Of a stretch of 14,155 nucleotides of DNA, positions 1 through 5,824 are shown piece by piece. The notes below the pieces were generated by a model that searched no databases, was not told where the DNA came from, and saw only the letters and a program-made list of their open reading frames with translations. The stretch spans positions 1 through 14,155 of the forward strand of contig CAZYBC010000026.1 of NCBI GenBank assembly GCA_964645645.1, in the 5' to 3' direction. A program made the position numbers and the translations under genes. This DNA is from CAZYBC01 sp964645645. GTDB taxonomy: Bacteria > Patescibacteriota > Microgenomatia > UBA1400 > PJMF01. Position 1 is the first letter of the stretch; each line of letters opens with the position of its first letter.

Positions 1-71
1 GCTCGCGCCGCTATTTATTTTACTAGCCGTTTACACAATTTATTTTACAGACTCATACTGAACGAGTTAGG

Positions 72-1445
72 ATGTTGCTCGACTTTTGCAAGAAGTATAA
101 AGGAAAGGCAACTGTATTGGTGGTGTACAAGGTTTCGCGATTCGCACGCAATGTTCCTCTGCATCACGTTCTGAAATCCCAGTTACTAAAAATGGGCATT
201 TTACTCGAAAGTGCTACTGAACCTATAGATAATACAGCTGCTGGAAAACTCACCGAAAACATGTTTGCCACTATTGCTCAATTTGAAAACGATTTGAAAT
301 CCGAATACTCAACTAGTTCGGCAAAAAATAGATTAGAACATGGTATATGGCCTTGGAAGGCTCCCCTTGGCTATATCAATGTCAGAAACAGTCACAATAA
401 GGCAGATGTCGCCCAAATTGATATAGAGGCTTCTCATCATATAGTCAACATCTTTCATTGGTATGCAAGTGGCAAGATGGGGATTGTAGAAATTTCAAAA
501 GCAATACAAGGAAATGGATTGGTTCACAAAAAAGGTAAATTCAAAGGAAAGGCCATTAAGTTTTCCCCTCAAACCGTGCATAATATACTTATCAACAAAT
601 TTTATGTTGGTATTTTGTATGTTAAGAAATGGGACGAGCAATACGAGGGTGCGCACAAGCCTCTTATTGACGTCAAGACATGGGAAGCCTGCCAAGCAAG
701 GCTATACCCTCCTAAAGAGGCTCCTATGACCCGTAAGCACATCAATCCCGAATTCCCCTTAAAAGACAATCTCATGTGTGGTTATTGCACTCGCAAGATG
801 ACTGCTGCATGGACTCAAGGCAAAATGCAGAAATACGCCTACTACTACTGCACCCATACTGACTGCTTGAATCCAGGCAAGAAGGCGGTGGGTAAGATTG
901 ATTTTGAAAACCAGTTTATGGATTACCTAAACAACCTCAAACCCAATAAAGAGATTCAAAAGGTAATTAACGACAAGCTACTAGTAAGGTATCGGGAAAG
1001 GCAAAATGAATTTGAAACAGATGCTTCAATCCAACGTAAACGACTTGACCAGCTAGAATCCCAAAAGCAAAATTTAGTTGAAGCAATAGCTGTAGGGGCA
1101 GATAAAGCCGATATGCTACCCGCTATTGCCAAGATTAAAGAAGAGATCGCACTCGTCAAATTGGCTCTTAATGAATCTCACGCCGGCGAATTTGAAATGG
1201 ATTTGATGCTAACCTATGCCGAAACCTTCTTTAGCAGGATGGCCCTTCTATGGCACGATGCACCAATAAAACAAAAGGTTCAAATGCAAAGAGTACTCTT
1301 TCCTGATGGGATTATTTATTCTTACGGGGAGGGTGGTTTTTCAAACACCAAATTACGACCATATATCAGCTTTATTGAAGCAAAAAGGAGCGATGTATCA
1401 ATCAATGTGACCCCACAGGGAATCGAACCCTGGTTTACGGGATGA
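72..1445 (+). CDS. Large serine recombinase (resolvase/integrase), N-terminally truncated
   Basis: Large serine recombinases integrate or excise mobile DNA through a Ser-phosphodiester intermediate. Visible parts: the second half of the resolvase catalytic domain (residues ~1-90, with VVYKVSRFARN matching the family's D-R-x-x-R helix), a recombinase domain (~95-225, APLGY motif), a zinc beta-ribbon with Cys236, Cys239, Cys260 and Cys265, and a coiled coil (~305-368). The first ~60 residues of the family, including the YxRVS catalytic Ser, are absent. The frame is open only from base 27 (TAG at 24-26), recognisable similarity begins near base 51, and neither other + frame upstream resembles the missing part. 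It is therefore probably a decayed gene or a rearranged/assembly junction rather than an active enzyme; the ATG at 72 is merely the first Met. The last 12 residues are the antisense of tRNA-Glu, and the stop lies in its anticodon-loop region. Family call firm; functionality doubtful. Confidence 0.85.
   Translation: MLLDFCKKYKGKATVLVVYKVSRFARNVPLHHVLKSQLLKMGILLESATEPIDNTAAGKLTENMFATIAQFENDLKSEYSTSSAKNRLEHGIWPWKAPLGYINVRNSHNKADVAQIDIEASHHIVNIFHWYASGKMGIVEISKAIQGNGLVHKKGKFKGKAIKFSPQTVHNILINKFYVGILYVKKWDEQYEGAHKPLIDVKTWEACQARLYPPKEAPMTRKHINPEFPLKDNLMCGYCTRKMTAAWTQGKMQKYAYYYCTHTDCLNPGKKAVGKIDFENQFMDYLNNLKPNKEIQKVINDKLLVRYRERQNEFETDASIQRKRLDQLESQKQNLVEAIAVGADKADMLPAIAKIKEEIALVKLALNESHAGEFEMDLMLTYAETFFSRMALLWHDAPIKQKVQMQRVLFPDGIIYSYGEGGFSNTKLRPYISFIEAKRSDVSINVTPQGIEPWFTG
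1408..1445. other. Putative attachment site of an integrated element in the tRNA-Glu 3' half
   Basis: The recombinase reading frame ends inside the tRNA and the tRNA is intact, the usual arrangement when an integrative element recombines with the 3' part of a tRNA gene and restores it. The element would extend left of the window. The second copy of the att core is not visible here, so core boundaries cannot be set; the interval given is simply the recombinase/tRNA overlap. Confidence 0.4.
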
Positions 1446-1479
1446 AAACCCGTTGTCCTAACCGCTAGACGATGGGGCC
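1408..1479 (-). tRNA. tRNA-Glu (anticodon UUC)
   Basis: The minus strand folds into a 72-nt cloverleaf: acceptor GGCCCCA/TGGGGTC with discriminator A, 3-bp D stem GTC/GAC with a TAGCGGTTAG loop, anticodon stem ACGGG/CCCGT with loop TTTTCAT (anticodon TTC, 1444-1446), variable AAAC, and T arm CAGGG-TTCGATT-CCCTG. All stems pair. The 3' CCA is not encoded (CAT follows the discriminator), so a CCA-adding enzyme is required. The 3' half is overlapped antisense by the recombinase gene. Confidence 0.97.
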
Positions 1480-1529
1480 GTCTATTAAGTCTTTAATTTT
1501 TAAATCAACTAGCAAATTTTATCTTGTTT

Positions 1530-1550
1530 TTGCCTTTTTGGCAATCTTTT
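1530..1550 (+). terminator. Weak hairpin with T-rich tail downstream of the recombinase
   Basis: TTGCC, a TTTTT loop, GGCAA, then TCTTTT on the + strand. The stem is only 5 bp, so this is a weak candidate for ending + strand transcription through the recombinase and tRNA antisense. The rest of 1480-1657 is A+T-rich and holds only the small Lys-rich ORF. Confidence 0.3.
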
Positions 1551-1583
1551 AATTTCTCCGCCTAGTTTTGTTTTCTGGCAGAT

Positions 1584-1655
1584 TTATTTACCACTCGCTT
1601 TCTTATCGCTTTCCACCCGCTCCTTTTTACCACTCGCCTTCTTTTTACCTTCCAT
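1584..1655 (-). CDS. Possible 23-residue Lys-rich micropeptide downstream of yraN
   Basis: An ATG two bases after the yraN stop codon opens a 23-codon frame ending in TAA. The product starts MEGKKKASGKK, ends DKKASGK, and is strongly basic; the KKASGK unit occurs twice, reflecting a near-repeat in the DNA (about 1587-1605 and 1626-1643). Placement immediately after yraN would allow translation by coupling. No family is recognisable and there is no clear Shine-Dalgarno. It could equally be the chance product of a purine-rich stretch between yraN and the tRNA. Confidence 0.2.
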   Translation of the reverse strand: MEGKKKASGKKERVESDKKASGK

Positions 1656-1657
1656 TT

Positions 1658-2077
1658 TTACCAACCACCGGTAATATTTTCAAAATGTTCAATTTTTCCA
1701 GCTGTAATCGTAATTAAATCAAAGCGAAAGTCTTGTTGGCGGTGCTGGCTTTTTAGCCATGCTATTGCTGCTTGTTTAAGATTGCGTTGTTTGCGCCAAT
1801 TAATAGCTTGGCTAGGATGGCCATAGCTAGTTTTGGTTCTAGTCTTAACTTCAATAAAAACAATTTCTTGTTGAGTTTTATCTAAAGCGACAATATCTAG
1901 TTCAGTTTTTTGGCTAGTCATAATATTGGTAGCCAAAATTTGATAGTGATGTTTTGTTAAAAAAGCACAGGCCAGGTCTTCCCCAGCCTTTCCTAATTGA
2001 AAATGAGCTAACTTATTTTGCTTTGTTGAAAATAGCTTTTTCTTTAATTTTGCTGGCGGCTTTACCGATACGGTCAC
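1658..2077 (-). CDS. yraN: YraN/UPF0102 family nuclease-like protein
   Basis: UPF0102 proteins carry a restriction-endonuclease-like fold; their cellular role is poorly defined, with suggested links to DNA processing. The family signature is present: GKAGEDLA (residues 29-36), ELDIVAL (59-65) in place of the usual GEIDLIA, FIEVKTR (74-80, the E-x-K of the nuclease core) and RFDLITI near the C terminus. The frame offers only one plausible start, GTG at 2077, which places the first 22 residues (rich in Lys) inside the end of rplS in another frame. Family members usually begin just before the GxxGE motif, so the 28-residue lead is longer than typical and the true start is uncertain. Probably co-transcribed and translationally coupled with rplS. 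Confidence 0.9.
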   Translation of the reverse strand: MTVSVKPPAKLKKKLFSTKQNKLAHFQLGKAGEDLACAFLTKHHYQILATNIMTSQKTELDIVALDKTQQEIVFIEVKTRTKTSYGHPSQAINWRKQRNLKQAAIAWLKSQHRQQDFRFDLITITAGKIEHFENITGGW

Positions 2078-2357
2078 GTAAATAATATAACTTACTACGG
2101 CGGACTTGTCCTTGGCGTTTTAATTCAATTTTTTTGATAGCTGGTAAATTTACTGGGTAGATTTTTTCTACGCCAATTCCACCAGCGCCAATTTTACGGA
2201 CAGTAAAAGATTTACCATTTTCACGATTTTTGATGGCAATTACAATACCTTCAAAAACCTGAATACGGGTTTTTTTACCTTCAGTAATTTCTTGGTGTAC
2301 TCTGATAGTATCACCAACAGCAATGCTTAAATCGTTGTATTTTAAATATTGTGACAT
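2013..2357 (-). CDS. rplS: 50S ribosomal protein bL19
   Basis: bL19 sits at the 30S-50S interface and helps form an intersubunit bridge. The 114-residue product has the family's normal length and core: GDTIRVHQEITEG, RIQVFEGIVIA, FTVRKIGAGGIGVEKIYP, and the near-invariant VRRSKLYYLRDRIGKAA. The usual neighbours trmD, rimM and rpsP are absent; instead rplS lies 65 nt after pyrG and overlaps yraN. The leader has only a purine stretch (AGAAAGAAAAC) before the ATG. The pyrG-rplS gap contains no convincing terminator, so read-through from pyrG is possible. Confidence 0.98.
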   Translation of the reverse strand: MSQYLKYNDLSIAVGDTIRVHQEITEGKKTRIQVFEGIVIAIKNRENGKSFTVRKIGAGGIGVEKIYPVNLPAIKKIELKRQGQVRRSKLYYLRDRIGKAASKIKEKAIFNKAK

Positions 2358-2422
2358 GTTTTCTTTCTAGACAGACTGTTATTTTAATGCCTCAAGGCTA
2401 ATTTTTCAAGTTCAAGTTGATT

Positions 2423-4102
2423 TTACCGACTCTGCTTTTTTTTAATAGCTTCCACATATTCTAAGAAAATGGGATGTGGGGCTAAAGGTCGAGACTTATA
2501 TTCTGGATGGGCCTGAGTAGCTAAGAAAAATGGATGTTGATTTTGAGGCAATTCAATCATTTCCACAAAGAAATTATCTGGGCTAGTGCCAGAAATAACT
2601 AGGCCTTGATCTTCTAACATTTGTCTGTATTCATTATTAAATTCAAAACGATGGCGGTGTCTTTCGCTGACTAAATTTTTCTTGGCATCTTTAAAAGCAT
2701 GGTGTTTTTGATAAATTTTTTCTGCCAAACTGCCTTTTTTAAGAATACAATCATAAGCTCCTAAACGCATACTTGCGCCTTCACCTTTAATGGTTTGGTA
2801 TTTTTCTTCAAAAGGAATTTGGTGAATGATTGGATTTTTAGTATAAGGATTAACTTCGGTAGTATGAGCATCTTTTAGACCAACCACATTACGGGCAAAT
2901 TCAATACAAGCTAGTTGCATGCCATAGCACAGGCCTAAATATGGGATTTTATTTTCTCTAGCATATTTGATGGCTTTGATTTTACCTTCTACACCGCGTT
3001 CACCCCAACCAATTGGCACAATAATGCCATTGGCTTTGGCTAAGCGTTCAGTTTCATCTTTTTTGTTGTTTTGTAAATTTTCAGCATTTAGAAAATCTAA
3101 TTTTAATTCAACCCCCAAATGCCAGCTAGCGTGTTTAAGAGATTCTATTAAGGAAGTATAAGAATCTTTTAATTCATAATCACCAGTGGCAATATATTTA
3201 GCAATAATGGTAATGGTGAATTGTTGTTTTTTAACAGCAAAAATTTTATCCACTAATTTTTTCCAAGCATCTAGTTTGATTTTTTTAGCTGGTAAGCCTA
3301 ATTTTGCTAAGACTTTTTGTTCAAAATTTTGGTCTTTAAAAATTAAAGGAAGTTGATAAATACTGTCACAATCTGGATTAGAGATAACATCATCCTTATT
3401 GAGGCTACAATGGAAGGCCACTTTTTCTTTACGTTTGTCATCAATTAAAGCCGCGGCCCGGCCAACAATAAAGTCTGGTTGGATACCCATGGAATTAAGG
3501 GTTTTCACTGACAGCTGAGTAGGTTTAGATTTTAATTCATTAATGTGGGCTGGTGCTGGAAAATAAGTAACATGCACATGAATGACGTCATGAGGCAATT
3601 GTAATTTCATGATGCGATAGGCTTCATAGTAAATCACATTTTGGTATTCACCAGCAGTGCCACCTAATTCAACCAAAATAATGTCATAGCCTTCTGCGGC
3701 ACGTTTAATACGGCTAATAACCTCTTCTGGAACATAAGGAATAGCATCAACAGTTTTGCCCTGATATTCCAGGTCTTTGGTACGTTGAATGACTGCTGAA
3801 TAGATTTGGCCCATGGTAGTAAAATTTTTATTACCAACTTCTTGGTTTAAAAATCGTTCGTAAGAACCGAGGTCTAGATCAGCTTCTAATCCATCTTCAC
3901 ACAAAAAGACATCACCATGTTCAATAGGGTTAATATTGCCAGAATCCAGGTTGAGATAATTTTCACATTTGATATTGGTGACTTTATAGCCTTGCTCTTT
4001 GAGTAACACACCCAGCGAAGCAGCGGTAATGCCCTTACCTAAACCAGATAAGACGCCACCAGAAAGAAAAATAAATTTGGGAGATTTGCCATGATTGATC
4101 AT
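2423..4102 (-). CDS. pyrG: CTP synthase (divergent)
   Basis: Cytosolic CTP synthase makes CTP from UTP, ATP and glutamine, the last step of de novo pyrimidine nucleotide synthesis. The 559 residues cover both domains. Amidoligase: P-loop GGVLSGLGKG (15-24, Lys23), EADLDLG, VELGGTAGE and the UTP-contacting KSKPTQ. Class I glutamine amidotransferase: Cys392 in GLCYGMQ, then His532 and Glu534 in AHPEY, with ERHRHRFE conserved. Several normally fixed positions differ from E. coli: KLDPY is KCENY, PGGFG is PIGWG (oxyanion region), GICLGMQ is GLCYGMQ, and the Asp147/Glu149 equivalents in the UTP/CTP region are Glu and Gln. Catalytic residues are intact, so it is probably active. A TACAAT box (4111-4116) ends 8 nt before the ATG; the promoter region is shared with the divergent adenosyltransferase gene. 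Confidence 0.97.
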   Translation of the reverse strand: MINHGKSPKFIFLSGGVLSGLGKGITAASLGVLLKEQGYKVTNIKCENYLNLDSGNINPIEHGDVFLCEDGLEADLDLGSYERFLNQEVGNKNFTTMGQIYSAVIQRTKDLEYQGKTVDAIPYVPEEVISRIKRAAEGYDIILVELGGTAGEYQNVIYYEAYRIMKLQLPHDVIHVHVTYFPAPAHINELKSKPTQLSVKTLNSMGIQPDFIVGRAAALIDDKRKEKVAFHCSLNKDDVISNPDCDSIYQLPLIFKDQNFEQKVLAKLGLPAKKIKLDAWKKLVDKIFAVKKQQFTITIIAKYIATGDYELKDSYTSLIESLKHASWHLGVELKLDFLNAENLQNNKKDETERLAKANGIIVPIGWGERGVEGKIKAIKYARENKIPYLGLCYGMQLACIEFARNVVGLKDAHTTEVNPYTKNPIIHQIPFEEKYQTIKGEGASMRLGAYDCILKKGSLAEKIYQKHHAFKDAKKNLVSERHRHRFEFNNEYRQMLEDQGLVISGTSPDNFFVEMIELPQNQHPFFLATQAHPEYKSRPLAPHPIFLEYVEAIKKKQSR

Positions 4103-4130
4103 GGGTATTTATTGTAATATGAAATTAGCT

Positions 4131-4159
4131 TTTATGGAAGGGGACTTTTTGGCTATAAT
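4131..4159 (+). promoter_or_regulatory. Promoter of the adenosyltransferase gene
   Basis: A perfect TATAAT at 4154-4159 lies 17 bp from a weak -35-like TTTATG (4131-4136). The -10 box ends 12 nt before the ATG at 4172, so a start site at the usual spacing would leave about 5-6 nt of leader: an essentially leaderless mRNA. The site is in the 69-bp divergent region shared with pyrG. Confidence 0.55.
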
Positions 4160-4171
4160 AACAGCCAGTTT

Positions 4172-4726
4172 ATGATTAACCTTTCTACTAAAACTGGCGA
4201 TCAAGGCCAAAGTGGCCTAGCTAATGGTCAACGTTTGGCTAAATCAGCTTCTGTTTTTGAGGTGTTAGGGACTTTGGACGAATTAAATTCTTGGTTGGGG
4301 TTGGTGGTGGTGGAATTAAAAGATTCTAATTTGACAGATAAAACGGCAGAACATTTAGCTTTTTTGGAAAATTTTCAGATGGTTATTTTTAAAATTTCAG
4401 CCATTGTGGCAAAAGCTAAAAAAATTCAATTAGATGCTCAAGTGCTAACAGATTTAGAAAATTTAAGTGAAACAACGCAACATCAATTAGCTGATGATTG
4501 GCACCAAAAATTTTTAATGCCTGGTGGAACCAGAATTGGCGCCTATTTAGATTTAGCCAGAACAGTTTGTCGGCGAGCAGAACGGAATCTGGTTACACTA
4601 AACGCAGAACAAAAAGTTGAGCCTTTAATTTTAGCCATGATCAATAGGTTTTCTGATTATTTATATGTGTTGCGCTGCTGGGTAAATAGTCAGTTGGAAT
4701 ATGATGAAAAGGAGTTTAAAAATTAA
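4172..4726 (+). CDS. pduO: PduO-type ATP:cob(I)alamin adenosyltransferase
   Basis: The enzyme transfers the adenosyl group of ATP to cob(I)alamin, producing adenosylcobalamin. Family hallmarks of the 184-residue protein: the N-terminal ATP-binding strand TKTGDQG (6-12), GTLDELNSWLG (33-43), FLMPGGT (114-120), the RTVCRRAER helix (Arg134, Arg135, Glu137) and INRFSDYLYVLR (157-168, with Asn158 and Asp162). The usual LH before the Arg-rich helix is LD here (126-127), a modest deviation. No other cobalamin gene is nearby, so it probably recycles imported corrinoid for an AdoCbl enzyme; a class II ribonucleotide reductase elsewhere in the genome is the most likely client (inference). The gene appears monocistronic, with an A+T-rich 85-bp gap after it and no convincing terminator. 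Confidence 0.93.
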   Translation: MINLSTKTGDQGQSGLANGQRLAKSASVFEVLGTLDELNSWLGLVVVELKDSNLTDKTAEHLAFLENFQMVIFKISAIVAKAKKIQLDAQVLTDLENLSETTQHQLADDWHQKFLMPGGTRIGAYLDLARTVCRRAERNLVTLNAEQKVEPLILAMINRFSDYLYVLRCWVNSQLEYDEKEFKN

Positions 4727-4794
4727 GTTAATTTTAATAAAAAAAGAGTGATTCTTTCATTTTATCTAAATTTATCCCCAAATTTATAACGGTG

Positions 4795-4800
4795 TATAAT
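4795..4800 (+). promoter_or_regulatory. -10 box (extended, TG-T-TATAAT type) of the 82-residue ORF
   Basis: A perfect TATAAT preceded closely by TG (GGTGTATAAT, 4791-4800) ends 11 nt before the ATG at 4812. No good -35 is seen. Just upstream AAATTTAT occurs twice (4768-4775 and 4780-4787) around CCCC; AAATTT is itself palindromic, so this could be an operator. The predicted leader is about 5 nt. Confidence 0.5.
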
Positions 4801-4811
4801 ATGCAATTGTT

Positions 4812-5060
4812 ATGTTTATTCTTAAGAGAAAAGAAACTTTAACCCAAGAACTTTTTCCACGTCCACATGAAATATTAGCTGTTGCTTTATGTGATTTATT
4901 TGGCAGTCCCACAACAGCTTTAGAAAAAGCTAAAGAAGCAAAGCAAAATCATGTTTTACCAGAAGGACTTGAAGGAGATGTAGATCAATTAATTTTTGCT
5001 ATTCCTCTTTTAAAATCTTTTTGTAGCTTCCCTGACTGGATAAATACTTATAGAAGTTAG
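4812..5060 (+). CDS. Small protein of unknown function (82 residues)
   Basis: No family is recognised. The product is soluble-looking, with no signal peptide or membrane span: a Lys-rich start (MFILKRKETLTQE), a likely helix around residues 18-30 (HEILAVALCDLFG), a charged Ala/Lys helix (ALEKAKEAKQN) and an acidic-then-hydrophobic C-terminal half containing EGDVDQLIFAIPLLKSF. Support for a real gene is its own strong -10 box, normal codon use and the compact convergent ending: its TAG overlaps the lexA stop by four bases (5057-5060). Proximity to lexA could mean a damage-related role, but nothing in the sequence shows that. Confidence 0.6.
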   Translation: MFILKRKETLTQELFPRPHEILAVALCDLFGSPTTALEKAKEAKQNHVLPEGLEGDVDQLIFAIPLLKSFCSFPDWINTYRS

Positions 5061-5677
5061 TACTGAAATTTCCTAATTAAGCCCACTACTCTACCTTGAA
5101 TTTGGACATTGGTAGCGTAAATAGGGCTCATACTGGCATTGGCTGGTTCTAAACGAACTCTAGTTACTTCTTTGTAAAAGCGTTTAAGAGTCGCTAAGCC
5201 ATTGTCTAATAAGGCCACAACAATATCACCGTCAGTAACATCTTGAGTTTCTTCTACTACAATATAGTCACCATCATCTATATGGTCTTCAATCATGGAT
5301 TTACCTTTAACCTGTAAAACATAAGAGCGTCTTTTGCCAGAAATCATTTCTGGAGAAACTTTAAAGGTAGCATCTGGATCAGTATGAGGTTCAATTGGTG
5401 AGCCAGCGGCAATATAGCCTAAAACTGGTAAATCTACTGTATCGGTAATATTTAAAAAAGTACGATCTACTAATTCTACGCCTCTTACTGTGCCATTATG
5501 TTTTTTAATGATTTTTTTTCTCTCTAAAGCTTGTAAGTGTTCATGGACGGTAGCTAAAGATGAAACATTAATTGCATTAGCAATTTCTTTTAAGGTAGGA
5601 GCATAACCATTCTTTTGGATATATTGAGCAATATAATCTACAATCTGACGTTGTCTTTTATAAAGAGTAACAGGCAT
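5057..5677 (-). CDS. lexA: LexA repressor, self-cleaving
   Basis: LexA represses DNA-damage genes and is inactivated by RecA-stimulated self-cleavage. N-terminal winged helix (residues ~4-70): LYKRQRQIVDYI, APTLKEIA, SSLATVHEHLQALE. C-terminal S24 peptidase domain: cleavage site Ala91-Gly92 in LGYIAAGSP, nucleophile Ser127 in GKSM, general base Lys165 in ATLKRF, and the terminal GRVVGLIRKF. All residues for autoproteolysis are present at normal spacing and the 206-residue length is typical, so an inducible SOS response is expected. Monocistronic; it converges on the 82-residue ORF. No classical E. coli-type (CTGT-N8-ACAG) or Bacillus-type box was found in the 147-bp upstream gap, so its operator is unknown. 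Confidence 0.97.
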   Translation of the reverse strand: MPVTLYKRQRQIVDYIAQYIQKNGYAPTLKEIANAINVSSLATVHEHLQALERKKIIKKHNGTVRGVELVDRTFLNITDTVDLPVLGYIAAGSPIEPHTDPDATFKVSPEMISGKRRSYVLQVKGKSMIEDHIDDGDYIVVEETQDVTDGDIVVALLDNGLATLKRFYKEVTRVRLEPANASMSPIYATNVQIQGRVVGLIRKFQY

Positions 5678-5681
5678 AAAA

Positions 5682-5688
5682 CCTTTCT
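5682..5688 (-). promoter_or_regulatory. Ribosome binding site of lexA
   Basis: AGAAAGG on the minus strand, four bases before the lexA ATG. It is one of the few recognisable Shine-Dalgarno sequences in this window and supports the chosen start. Confidence 0.5.
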
Positions 5689-5824
5689 ATCTTTGGTTTT
5701 TATGTGGGCAAAGATATCCCAAAACACCCTTAGTTTAACCGAAAATCAAGCTTAATAACAACTAGATCTTTAAAGTACAAACAAGATCAATTTTTCTTTG
5801 AGAAGATAATTAAAGAGGAATTGT

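Noticed and set aside
1587..1645. Near-repeat of TTTACCACTCGC as a start of a CRISPR or satellite array
   Set aside because: Only two imperfect copies with unlike spacing; no array. No CRISPR repeats were seen anywhere in the window.
4735..4760. AAAGA/TCTTT hairpin after the adenosyltransferase gene as a terminator
   Set aside because: Five A-T-dominated pairs without a T tail are too weak to call.
5700..5730. GGGCAAAGATATCCC as a LexA operator
   Set aside because: Not a true palindrome beyond GGG/CCC and matches neither the proteobacterial nor the Gram-positive SOS box.
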